From Cryobacterium fucosi (GTDB lineage Bacteria > Actinomycetota > Actinomycetes > Actinomycetales > Microbacteriaceae), in the NCBI RefSeq assembly GCF_004403515.1, contig NZ_SOHH01000050.1, forward strand, positions 1 through 40,590: DNA of 40,590 nucleotides, in the 5' to 3' direction. The translations under genes and the position numbers were made by a program. This document shows positions 25,186 through 33,063 of the stretch, piece after piece. The notes under the pieces are model-generated. The model was not told the origin of the DNA. It did no database searches and saw only the letters and a program-made list of their open reading frames with translations. Position 1 is the first letter of the stretch. The number at the start of each line of letters is the position of its first letter.

Positions 25186-25545
25186 CTATGCGTCGCCGAG
25201 TCCTTCGCCGACCACGAAGACCAGGGCCAGCGGAACGGTCACCCCGAGGGCGATGACGTTGAGCACTGAGCGCTCCCGCCACAGCCAGACGCACAGAACA
25301 TTCAGCACGGCCGCAGCGTCGATGCGCACGGTTCCGATGGCCGGCATCACCCAGGTGTCCGTGACGGGGTACGTCTCGCGGAATATCGTCGTGACCACCG
25401 GCAGGATCAGCCAGGAGGCCAGCCCGATCACGGACAGGCCGATTGCCCACCGGCCCAGGGCGGTCTGCGGGGGTACGGCAGTGATCCCACGACCTCGAGG
25501 AGGTGGGACCGGGGCCCGGTTCGGTTCATTTCGGGGGTTCGACAT
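25186..25545 (-). CDS. Small membrane protein of unknown function
   Basis: A 119-residue protein not recognised from any named family. The first 30 residues are polar and Pro/Arg-rich. Then come three hydrophobic segments, about residues 33-55 (W-A-I-G-L-S-V-I-G-L-A-S-W-L-I), 74-88 and 93-112, so it is probably a three-helix integral membrane protein. ATG 25545 has AGAAGGG upstream. It points against its neighbours, between the LacI gene and the GH31/GH1 operon. A role in sugar uptake cannot be argued from sequence. The segment structure and codon use make it likely to be real. Confidence 0.65.
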   Translation of the reverse strand: MSNPRNEPNRAPVPPPRGRGITAVPPQTALGRWAIGLSVIGLASWLILPVVTTIFRETYPVTDTWVMPAIGTVRIDAAAVLNVLCVWLWRERSVLNVIALGVTVPLALVFVVGEGLGDA

Positions 25546-25673
25546 GAGCGGGACCCTTCTCGGCTGGAGTGCCGGGCAGTGCGGCGTGACCCGCCCGGTT
25601 TGACGGTCGTGGTAGCCCTCGGACGCGGTGCCGGCGAGGGTGGCACACGGGCGTCCCCGCCCCGTTGCGCGTA

Positions 25674-25694
25674 TATGTTGTAAATCTCAACAAA
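25674..25694. promoter_or_regulatory. Candidate XylR (ROK) operator upstream of the GH31/GH1 operon, site 3
   Basis: TATGTTG-TAAATCT-CAACAAA shows the common 7+7+7 dyad. It sits 159 bp upstream of the binding-protein start, just before a possible -35. The operon ends with the ROK repressor gene, so this would be an autoregulatory site. With the promoter and LacI sites below it accounts for the signals I can see in the 307-bp gene-free stretch 25546-25852; nothing else was recognised there. Confidence 0.75.
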
Positions 25695-25698
25695 CCCC

Positions 25699-25728
25699 TT
25701 GTGTGGAAGTCCCTCCCTCCTCTATGCT
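25699..25728 (+). promoter_or_regulatory. Possible promoter of the GH31/GH1 operon
   Basis: TTGTGT (25699-25704), 18 bp, TATGCT (25723-25728). The hexamers are moderate. It fits between the ROK-type site upstream and the LacI-type sites downstream, which would place the latter at about +10 and +45. Confidence 0.4.
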
Positions 25729-25744
25729 TCAAAGCGACCCACTG

Positions 25745-25794
25745 TCGAAGCGTTTCGGCAGGCGATAGGCACTGCAACTATCGAAGCGTTTCGA
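25745..25794. promoter_or_regulatory. Two tandem LacI-type operators in the leader of the GH31/GH1 operon
   Basis: TCGAAGCGTTTCG occurs identically at 25745-25757 and 25781-25793, the second extended to TCGAAGCGTTTCGA. It is a near-palindrome around a central CG, as usual for LacI proteins. The copies are 36 bp apart, about 3.4 helical turns. Further GTTTCG half-sites follow at about 25797 and 25811. Confidence 0.65.
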
Positions 25795-25852
25795 TTGCGT
25801 TTCGCTCAGGGTTTCGGGGCGGCCAGCGTCGCCCACTACAAGGAGGTAGAAC

Positions 25853-27157
25853 GTGAGATTAGGAAAGCGCACTCTCGCCGTCGTGGCGATGGCGGCAACG
25901 GCGGCCCTGTTGTCGGGCTGTGCAAGCGGCGGGGGCGGCGGCGCGGCGGACGACGCGAGCAAGACCCTCACCCTGTGGGACTTCGAGAGCGACACGAGCG
26001 CGATGGGCATCGCCTGGAACCAGGCGATCAAGACCTTCGAGAAGGAGACCGGCGCGAAGGTCAAGTTCGAGGCCAAGAGCTTCGAGCAGATCCGCTCGAC
26101 CGCGAGCCAGGTGCTCAACTCGGACAAGGCCCCCGACGTGCTCGAGTACAACAAAGGCAACGCGACCGCCGGGCTCCTGGCCAGCCAGGGCCTGCTGAGC
26201 AACCTCGACGACGCCGTCAAGAAGTACGGCTGGGCCGACAAACTCGCACCGTCGCTGCAGACCACGGCGAAGTATGACGAGAACGGCATCATGGGCTCCG
26301 GCTCCTGGTACGGCGTGCCCAACTACGGCGAATTCGTCGAGGTCTATTACAACAAGGACATGTTCGCGAAGTACAACATCGCGATCCCGACCACGCAGGC
26401 CGAATTCGAGGCGGCGCTCAAGACCTTCGCCGATGCCGGGATCACCCCGCTGGCCGAGTCGGCCGCCGAGTACCCGCTGGGCCAGCTCTGGTACCAGCTC
26501 GCCCTCACCAAGGCCGACCGCAGCTTCGTCGACGACTACCAGCTCTACAAGGGCAAGGTCGACTGGCAGGGCAAGGAACTGAGCTACGCCACGGAGGCCA
26601 TCAAGGACTGGACCGACAAGGGCTACATCAGCAAGGACGCCAGCGGCACCAAGGCAGAGGATGCCGGCACCGCCTTCATCGCCGGCACCAACCCGATCTT
26701 CTTCTCCGGCAGCTGGTGGTACAACCGCTTCACGACCGAGGTCAAGGGCTTCGACTGGGGCACCTTCCTCTACCCCGGCGCGAAGATGTCGCCCGGCTCC
26801 GCCGGCAACATGTGGGTCGTCCCGGAGAACGCCAAGAACAAGGACCTCGCGGCGAAGTTCATCGACATCACCATGCGACCGGAGATCCAGGCCCTCATCG
26901 GCAACAACGGCGGAGTGCCCGTCGCGGCGAACGCGGCAGACATCACCGACCCGAAGAGCAAGGAACTGATCGACAACTTCAACACCCTCACCGGTGAAGA
27001 CGGCATCGCGTTCTACCCCGACTGGCCCACCCCGACCTTCTACGACCAGCTCAACGCCGGCCTGCAGGAGCTCATCAACGGCACCAAGTCGTCCAAGGAC
27101 GTGCTGACCCAGCTCGGCGGCCAATACGAAGACGGCATCAAGGACATCAAGAAGTAG
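25853..27157 (+). CDS. Sugar ABC transporter substrate-binding lipoprotein (GH31/GH1 operon)
   Basis: A 434-residue family-1 solute-binding protein with a GTG start at 25853, supported by AAGGAGGT five bases upstream. The signal peptide ends in lipobox L-S-G-C (Cys23), followed by a Gly-rich linker. The mature domain opens T-L-T-L-W-D-F-E-S-D and contains G-V-P-N-Y-G-E-F-V-E-V-Y-Y-N-K, typical of CUT1 receptors. It is rich in Lys encoded by AAG, as expected for a secreted receptor. The GH31 alpha-xylosidase in the same operon suggests xyloglucan-type oligosaccharides such as isoprimeverose units as ligand. A 19-bp hairpin follows 14 bp after the stop. Confidence 0.93.
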   Translation: MRLGKRTLAVVAMAATAALLSGCASGGGGGAADDASKTLTLWDFESDTSAMGIAWNQAIKTFEKETGAKVKFEAKSFEQIRSTASQVLNSDKAPDVLEYNKGNATAGLLASQGLLSNLDDAVKKYGWADKLAPSLQTTAKYDENGIMGSGSWYGVPNYGEFVEVYYNKDMFAKYNIAIPTTQAEFEAALKTFADAGITPLAESAAEYPLGQLWYQLALTKADRSFVDDYQLYKGKVDWQGKELSYATEAIKDWTDKGYISKDASGTKAEDAGTAFIAGTNPIFFSGSWWYNRFTTEVKGFDWGTFLYPGAKMSPGSAGNMWVVPENAKNKDLAAKFIDITMRPEIQALIGNNGGVPVAANAADITDPKSKELIDNFNTLTGEDGIAFYPDWPTPTFYDQLNAGLQELINGTKSSKDVLTQLGGQYEDGIKDIKK

Positions 27158-27171
27158 TCCTTCCGGCCGCT

Positions 27172-27226
27172 GAGTTGCGGAGAAAACACCCTTGACTCGA
27201 GGGTGAAGGTGTTTTCTCCGCAACTC
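27172..27226. repeat. Intercistronic 19-bp inverted repeat between binding-protein and permease genes
   Basis: GAGTTGCGGAGAAAACACC (27172-27190) pairs perfectly with 27208-27226 around 17 nt; an inner stem CACCCT/AGGGTG is an alternative fold. The arm contains GGTGTTTTC but the U-run is inside the stem. It takes the same position as the hairpins at 3403 and 20534, but its AT-containing arms also resemble the long intergenic inverted repeats elsewhere in the window. Confidence 0.75.
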
Positions 27227-27260
27227 GGAGCGGCTCGAGGCCCTCGTGGGGTCTCGACAC

Positions 27261-27315
27261 GCTCGACCACCGGGCGCGGAGCTCGACCACCGGGCGCGAA
27301 GCCCGACCACCGAAC
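27261..27315 (+). repeat. Tandem 20-bp direct repeat upstream of the permease gene
   Basis: GCTCGACCACCGGGCGCGGA is followed by a near-identical copy (27281-27300) and a partial third copy (27301-27315). It is non-coding, between the hairpin and the ribosome site of the permease gene. Such GCTCGACCACCG units look like a dispersed intergenic repeat that has been duplicated locally. Confidence 0.7.
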
Positions 27316-27332
27316 TCAAGAAAGGCACGACG

Positions 27333-28316
27333 ATGGCCACACCAGCCCCGTTTGCCGGCACGAAGACCGCCTCGCGGAAGGCGCCCGCGGGCGCCGCCCC
27401 GATCACCAGCCTCATCCCCGGGGCGACCGGCCGTGGCTTCTGGATCTACCTTCTTCCGGGCCTGCTCCTGCTCACCATCATCGTTCTCATCCCGCTGGGC
27501 TGGAACCTGTACCTGACCTTCACCTCCTACCGCGGCATCCGCCCGCCGGTCTGGAACAACTTCGAGAACTGGACGAAGCTGTTCGGTGACGACGTCTTCT
27601 GGACCTCGTTCGGCAACTCGGTGGCGATGATCGTCGCGATGGTGATCGTGCCGACGCTGCTCGGCCTCGTGCTCGCGGCCATGCTCTTCGACCTGGTCGG
27701 CAAGAAGTTCGGCAGCAGGATCGCCAGCTTCCTCCGCGCCACCTACTACCTGCCGCAGATCCTCCCCGTGGTCATCGCGGCGATCGTGATCGGCTGGATC
27801 CTCCGCCCCGAGAACGGCGCGCTCAACCAGGTGCTCGGCGCTGTCGGCCTCGAGTCGCTGCAGCACAACTGGCTCGGCAGCCCCGACACGGCCCTCGCGA
27901 GCATCATGGTGATCATGGTCTGGGTGCAGCTCGGCTACCCGATCGTCATCTTCATGGCTGCGCTGCAACGCGTCGACCCCGAGCTGTACGAAGCCGCCGA
28001 ACTCGACGGGGCCAACTGGTTCCAGCGGTTCCAGGCCATCACGGTCGGCATCATCCGGCCCGAGATCTTCGTCGTCACCCTCACCTGCACGATCGCCGCC
28101 CTCAAGGTGTTCGGCCCGATCTACGCGCTCACCCGCGGCGGCCCCGGAACGTCCACGATCGTGCCCAGCTACTACTCGTACAGCGAGTTCTTCCAGAACC
28201 AGCAGGTCGGCTACGGCGCCACGATCGCGACGGCACTCACCGTCGTGGTCGCGATCGTCGCGATCGTGTTCATCACTTTCCAGACCCGGCTCGAGCGCCG
28301 GGACGAGGAGCGCTAG
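27333..28316 (+). CDS. Sugar ABC transporter permease, MalF type (GH31/GH1 operon)
   Basis: A 327-residue CUT1 permease with six predicted membrane segments after a polar N-terminus of about 35 residues. EAA loop: E-L-Y-E-A-A-E-L-D-G-A-N-W-F-Q-R-F followed by I-T-V-G-I-I-R-P. I placed the start at ATG 27333, preceded by AAGAAAGG; the frame is open further upstream through the 20-bp tandem repeats but that part has no permease character. Gap of 2 bp to the next permease gene. Works with the binding protein at 25853; the ATPase must come from elsewhere. Confidence 0.92.
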   Translation: MATPAPFAGTKTASRKAPAGAAPITSLIPGATGRGFWIYLLPGLLLLTIIVLIPLGWNLYLTFTSYRGIRPPVWNNFENWTKLFGDDVFWTSFGNSVAMIVAMVIVPTLLGLVLAAMLFDLVGKKFGSRIASFLRATYYLPQILPVVIAAIVIGWILRPENGALNQVLGAVGLESLQHNWLGSPDTALASIMVIMVWVQLGYPIVIFMAALQRVDPELYEAAELDGANWFQRFQAITVGIIRPEIFVVTLTCTIAALKVFGPIYALTRGGPGTSTIVPSYYSYSEFFQNQQVGYGATIATALTVVVAIVAIVFITFQTRLERRDEER

Positions 28317-28318
28317 AA

Positions 28319-29218
28319 ATGTCCACCCTGACCGAGAAACTCCGCCCGGTCCGCGCCGCGGCTCCCCGCCCCCCGAAACTGCCGACGGTGCACACCCGTA
28401 AGTCGGCCGGCGACTGGGTCATCCTGGTCGTCGCGATCCTGATCGGCTTCTTCATCGCCGTCCCGTTCCTGATGATCCTGATCAACTCGTTCAAGTCGCC
28501 CGCCGACTACAACAGCTCAGGCCCGCTCACCCTGCCGACCAACCTCTACTTCGACGGCATCGTCAACTTCTGGACCAGGGTGAACTTCCCGGAGAAGCTC
28601 TGGAACAGCATCCTGATCTCCACCGTCGTGGCGGTCGCCGCCGTGGGCATCTCGATGTTCAACGCCTTCGCGATCGGCATCGGCCGGGTGCGCGGACGCA
28701 CCTGGATCGTCGTGCTCGTGCTGCTGGCCAACATGGTGCCGCAGGAGGCCCTGCTCTACCCGCTGTACTACATGTTCAAGCAGGTCGGCCTGTACGACAA
28801 CGTCTGGGCCGTGATCATCATCTTCACGGTCATCCAGAGCGCGTTCGGCACCTACCTGCTCGCCTCGGTCTACGGCACCTTCCCCAAGGAACTGCTCGAG
28901 GCCGCGTCGCTCGACGGGGCGAGCCGCTGGCAGATCCTCTGGCGGGTCGTCTACCCGATCAGCCGGCCGACGCTCTCGGTGCTTCTGATCTTCTTCTTCA
29001 TTTGGACCTGGAACGAGTTCCTCATCCCGCTGACCTTCCTGGTCAGCAACGCGAACCAGACCGTTCCGGTGGCGATCAGCGTGCTGCAGGGCGACCGGCT
29101 GATGGACGTCACCACCACGAGCGCTTCGGCACTGCTTGGCCTGCTGCCGACGCTCATTTTCTTCCTGATTTTCCAACGCACGCTGACGCGTGGCATCACC
29201 GCGGGAGCAGTCAAGTAA
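28319..29218 (+). CDS. Sugar ABC transporter permease, MalG type (GH31/GH1 operon)
   Basis: A 299-residue CUT1 permease with six predicted membrane segments. EAA loop: L-L-E-A-A-S-L-D-G-A-S-R-W-Q-I-L, then the R-V-V-Y-P-I-S-R-P turn. GAGGAG overlaps the end of the previous gene and serves as ribosome site for ATG 28319. Its stop is 2 bp before the GH31 start, so the operon is tightly packed and probably coupled. It completes the membrane channel of this importer. Confidence 0.93.
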   Translation: MSTLTEKLRPVRAAAPRPPKLPTVHTRKSAGDWVILVVAILIGFFIAVPFLMILINSFKSPADYNSSGPLTLPTNLYFDGIVNFWTRVNFPEKLWNSILISTVVAVAAVGISMFNAFAIGIGRVRGRTWIVVLVLLANMVPQEALLYPLYYMFKQVGLYDNVWAVIIIFTVIQSAFGTYLLASVYGTFPKELLEAASLDGASRWQILWRVVYPISRPTLSVLLIFFFIWTWNEFLIPLTFLVSNANQTVPVAISVLQGDRLMDVTTTSASALLGLLPTLIFFLIFQRTLTRGITAGAVK

Positions 29219-29220
29219 TC

Positions 29221-31575
29221 ATGAAATTCACCGATGGATTCTGGCATGTCCGCCCCGGCGTGACCCCCCTCTACGCCCAGGAGGCGTACGACCTCGAAAC
29301 CGTGACGGATGCCGGCGCCGACGGCGACGCGCTGCGAATCGATGCGCCGACCAGGGTCATCGCCCACCGTGGCGACGTGCTCAACCGGGCGCTGCTCTCG
29401 GTGACGCTCTCGTCACCGCTGCCCGGCATCATCCGGGTGCGGGTGGCCAAGGACACCGGCGGGCACATCGAGCCCGGGTTCGAGCTTGACGGCCAGACCC
29501 GCGGCAGCGGCATCGTCTCCGTCGACGAGACGGGCGGATCGGTGACCAGCGGCCCCCTGACCGCCCGGATCGATCGCGGCAGCCCCTGGAACCTCCGGTT
29601 CGAGGCCGACGGCAGGACCCTCACCCAGAGCGGCCCGAAGTCGATCGGCCACATCTCGCTCGCGGCCGGGGCCCCCATCGCCGCGGAACCCACCGGGGTC
29701 TCCGGCGTCACAGCGACCGGGCTCGCCCCGGCATCCGCCTACACGCACGCCCGCCTCGGACTGGGCGTCGGCGAACTCGTCTACGGGCTCGGCGAACGGT
29801 TCGGCCCGCTCGTGAAGAACGGCCAGACCGTCGATATCTGGAACGCCGACGGCGGCACGTCGAGCGAACAGTCCTACAAGAACATCCCGTTCTACCTCAC
29901 CAACCGGGGCTACGGCGTGCTCGTCAATCACCCGGAGCACGTCTCGTTCGAGGTGGGCAGCGAATCGGTCGAACAGGTGCAGTTCTCGGTCGCCGGCGAG
30001 CACCTCGAATACCTCGTGATCTACGGGCCGACGCCCAAGGAGATCCTCAGCCGCTACACCGCGCTCACCGGGCGCCCCGCCCAGGTGCCGGCCTGGTCGT
30101 ACGGCCTCTGGCTGTCGACCTCGTTCACCACGAAGTACGACGAGGCCACGGTGAACTCCTTCATCGACGGCATAGCCGAACGGGACCTGCCGCTCTCCGT
30201 CTTCCACTTCGACTGCTTCTGGATGCGCGAATTCAACTGGACCGACTTCGAATGGGACCCCCGCGTCTTCCCCGACCCCGAGGGAATGCTCGCCCGCCTG
30301 CACGGCAGGAACCTGCACGTGAGCGCGTGGATCAACCCGTACATCGCCCAGCGCGCCCCGATCTTCGCCGAGGCCAAGGCCGCGGGCTACCTGGTGAAGA
30401 AGGCCAACGGCGACGTCTGGCAGTGGGACTTCTGGCAGGCCGGCATGGGCCTGGTCGACTTCACCAACCCGGATGCCGTGACCTGGTTCCAGGGCAAGCT
30501 GCGCCGCCTGCTCGCCCAGGGCGTCGACGCGATCAAGACCGACTTCGGCGAGCGGATCCCGCTGGACGTGGTCTGGCACGACGGTTCAAGCCCCGAGCGG
30601 ATGCACAACTGGTACACCCAGCTCTACAACGCCGCCGTGTTCGAGGTGCTGCAGGAGCAGCGCGGCACGGGCGACGCCGTGCTCTTCGCCCGCTCGGCCA
30701 CCGTCGGCGGCCAGAAGCAGCCTGTGCACTGGGGCGGGGACAACTCCTCCAGCTACGAGTCGATGGCCGAGACCCTGCGCGGCGGGCTCTCCCTCGCCCT
30801 CTCCGGCTTCGGGTTCTGGAGCCATGACATCGGCGGCTTCGAGGGCATGCCCAACGCGGCCGTGCTCAAGCGCTGGCTCGCCTTCGGGCTCATGTCCAGC
30901 CACTCCCGGCTGCACGGCTCCACCAGCTACCGGGTGCCGTGGCTCTTCGACGACGGCACCGAGGCGCCGGGGGAGAGCGCCGTCGACGTCACCCGCCGGT
31001 TCACGAAACTCAAGCTCTCGCTGATGCCGTACCTCTACGAGGTCGGCCTGGAGGCGCACCGCACCGGCATCCCGTTCATGCGGCCGATGCAGCTCGAATT
31101 CGCCGGCGACCCCGCGGTGGACTACCTCGACCGCCAGTACCTGCTCGGCCACGATCTGCTCGTCGCCCCGGTGTTCAGCGAGGCCGGCGACGTGTCCTAC
31201 TACCTGCCGGCCGGAATCTGGACGAACTATTTGACCGGCGAGACCCAGGCCGGCCCGGCCTGGCGCCGGGAGACCCATGCGTTCTCGAGCATTCCGCTCT
31301 GGGTGCGGGAGGGTGCCGTGCTCGCGACCGGGGCCAGGGACGATGTCCCGGACTACGACTTCACCGAGAACGTTCTGCTCACCGTCTACCCGGGCGGAGC
31401 GCCGACTCGCACCGTGCAGGTGTCGAATCCGCTCGGCACCATCGTCGTGACCTTTACGATTGTGGATAGCGGCGACGGTGTCACCGTGCACAGCGACTCG
31501 ACCGCGGCATTCCGCGCTCGGCGCGCGGGAGGCGACACCACGGAATCCGCCCACGGAAAGGCAACCCTCTCATGA
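29221..31575 (+). CDS. yicI: Alpha-xylosidase, glycoside hydrolase family 31 (YicI type)
   Basis: A 784-residue retaining exo-enzyme that frees alpha-linked xylose, for instance from isoprimeverose or xyloglucan oligosaccharides. The nucleophile is Asp441 in K-T-D-F-G-E-R-I-P, and the acid/base Asp507 in H-W-G-G-D-N; both are offset by 25 from the E. coli YicI numbering (416, 482), so length and spacing agree. K-T-D-F-G-E specifically marks alpha-xylosidases rather than alpha-glucosidases. Other family segments: [11 protein letters not shown] and F-H-F-D-C-F-W-M. No signal peptide, cytoplasmic. ATG 29221 follows the permease stop by 2 bp, and its TGA overlaps the ATG of the GH1 gene. Confidence 0.96.
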   Translation: MKFTDGFWHVRPGVTPLYAQEAYDLETVTDAGADGDALRIDAPTRVIAHRGDVLNRALLSVTLSSPLPGIIRVRVAKDTGGHIEPGFELDGQTRGSGIVSVDETGGSVTSGPLTARIDRGSPWNLRFEADGRTLTQSGPKSIGHISLAAGAPIAAEPTGVSGVTATGLAPASAYTHARLGLGVGELVYGLGERFGPLVKNGQTVDIWNADGGTSSEQSYKNIPFYLTNRGYGVLVNHPEHVSFEVGSESVEQVQFSVAGEHLEYLVIYGPTPKEILSRYTALTGRPAQVPAWSYGLWLSTSFTTKYDEATVNSFIDGIAERDLPLSVFHFDCFWMREFNWTDFEWDPRVFPDPEGMLARLHGRNLHVSAWINPYIAQRAPIFAEAKAAGYLVKKANGDVWQWDFWQAGMGLVDFTNPDAVTWFQGKLRRLLAQGVDAIKTDFGERIPLDVVWHDGSSPERMHNWYTQLYNAAVFEVLQEQRGTGDAVLFARSATVGGQKQPVHWGGDNSSSYESMAETLRGGLSLALSGFGFWSHDIGGFEGMPNAAVLKRWLAFGLMSSHSRLHGSTSYRVPWLFDDGTEAPGESAVDVTRRFTKLKLSLMPYLYEVGLEAHRTGIPFMRPMQLEFAGDPAVDYLDRQYLLGHDLLVAPVFSEAGDVSYYLPAGIWTNYLTGETQAGPAWRRETHAFSSIPLWVREGAVLATGARDDVPDYDFTENVLLTVYPGGAPTRTVQVSNPLGTIVVTFTIVDSGDGVTVHSDSTAAFRARRAGGDTTESAHGKATLS

Positions 31576-33017
31576 CCGTTTCCCGCCAGGGCAACCCCGA
31601 CTACCGCGACTCCGGGCTCGAATTCCCGGAGGGCTTCATCTTCGGTTCGGCCACCGCCGCGTACCAGATCGAGGGGGCGTTCGACGAGGACGGCCGGGGT
31701 CCGTCGATCTGGGACACCTTCAGCCACACGCCGGGCAGGGTCGAGAACGGCGACACCGGTGACCAGGCCAGCGACCACTACCACCACCTCGAGGAAGACC
31801 TCGACCTGATGGAGTCCCTCGGACTGCACGCGTACCGGTTCTCGATCGCCTGGTCGCGCATCCAGCCGACCGGCCGCGGCCCCGCCAACGAGAAGGGTCT
31901 CGCGTTCTACGGGCGCCTCGTCGACGGGCTGCTGGCCCGCGGCATCCGCCCGATCGCGACTCTCTACCACTGGGACCTGCCACAGGCGCTGGAGGACGAG
32001 GGCGGCTGGACCAACCGGGACACCGCGTACGCCTTCGCCGACTACGCCCGCATCATGGGCGAGGCGCTCGGCGACCGGATCGACACCTGGACCACCCTCA
32101 ACGAGCCGTGGTGCTCCGCCTACCTCGGCTACGCCTCCGGCGCGCACGCGCCGGGCCGCACCGACGACGCGGCGGCGCTCGCCGCGGTGCACCACCTCAT
32201 CCTCGCTCACGGCCTGGCCATCACGGAGCTCAAGAAGGTCGTCACGAACGACCCCGACTTCTCGATCACGCTCAACCTGCACGTCATCCGCGGCGAGGGC
32301 GAGACCGGGCCCGAAGCGGTGAGGCAGATCGACGGCCTCGGCAACCGGGTCTTCCTCGGGCCGCTCCTGACCGGTGAATACCCGGCTGATGTCCTCGCCG
32401 ACACCGCGGGCATCACCGACTGGTCGTTCGTGCGGCCCGGTGACACCGAGATCATCCACCAGCCGCTCGACGTGCTCGGCGTCAACTACTACTCCACGAC
32501 GCTCGTGCGGCTCTGGGACGGCGTGTCGCCGTTCCAGCACTCCGACGGGCACATGGACGTCGGCGCCTCGCCGTGGCCCGGCGCCGAGCGGGTCGAGTTC
32601 CTCGCCCAGCCCGGTCCCTACACCGAGATGGGCTGGAACATCGAGCCCGCCGGCCTCGAGGAGCTGCTGGTCAAGCTGCACGACGAGTTCCCCGACCAGC
32701 CGCTGATGATCACCGAGAACGGCGCGGCCTTCGCCGACGTCGTCGTGCAGGAACCGGCCGGCCCGGCGGTGCACGACCTGGAGCGCACCGACTACCTGCG
32801 CCGGCACTTCACGGCCGCCCACCGGGCGATCCAGCGCGGCGTCGACCTGCGCGGCTACCAGGTCTGGTCGTTCATGGACAACTTCGAATGGGCCTACGGC
32901 TACTCCAAGAGGTTCGGCATCGTCTACATCGACTATGACACCGAGGCGCGCATCCCCAAGGACAGCGCGCTCTGGTACCGGAGCCTCGTGTCGACCGGCA
33001 TCATCCCGGAGGGCTAG
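31572..33017 (+). CDS. Beta-glucosidase, glycoside hydrolase family 1
   Basis: A 481-residue retaining beta-glycosidase, coupled to the GH31 gene by an ATGA overlap. [19 protein letters not shown] is the GH1 N-terminal signature. Acid/base Glu178 in T-L-N-E-P, nucleophile Glu382 in I-T-E-N-G. Cytoplasmic, no signal peptide. With GH31 it would degrade xyloglucan-type oligosaccharides: GH31 removes xylose, then GH1 splits the beta-linked glucose units. Exact aglycone preference (cellobiose, beta-galactoside, beta-xyloside) is not readable. Confidence 0.95.
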   Translation: MTVSRQGNPDYRDSGLEFPEGFIFGSATAAYQIEGAFDEDGRGPSIWDTFSHTPGRVENGDTGDQASDHYHHLEEDLDLMESLGLHAYRFSIAWSRIQPTGRGPANEKGLAFYGRLVDGLLARGIRPIATLYHWDLPQALEDEGGWTNRDTAYAFADYARIMGEALGDRIDTWTTLNEPWCSAYLGYASGAHAPGRTDDAAALAAVHHLILAHGLAITELKKVVTNDPDFSITLNLHVIRGEGETGPEAVRQIDGLGNRVFLGPLLTGEYPADVLADTAGITDWSFVRPGDTEIIHQPLDVLGVNYYSTTLVRLWDGVSPFQHSDGHMDVGASPWPGAERVEFLAQPGPYTEMGWNIEPAGLEELLVKLHDEFPDQPLMITENGAAFADVVVQEPAGPAVHDLERTDYLRRHFTAAHRAIQRGVDLRGYQVWSFMDNFEWAYGYSKRFGIVYIDYDTEARIPKDSALWYRSLVSTGIIPEG

Positions 33018-33063
33018 GGGAGGAACGATAGCCTGAGGGCCGACGAGTGGATTGGAAGACACG

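Noticed and set aside
25665..25856. 63-codon plus-strand frame in the gap before the GH31/GH1 operon
   Set aside because: It runs through the proposed operators and promoter, has poor codon use and no ribosome site.
27258..27315. Short tandem repeats as a CRISPR array
   Set aside because: The copies are directly adjacent with no spacers and there is no cas gene in the window.
33052..33063. TTG at 33052 as start of the ROK gene
   Set aside because: GGAAG directly precedes GTG 33064 at good spacing, and ROK proteins need no extra N-terminal residues.
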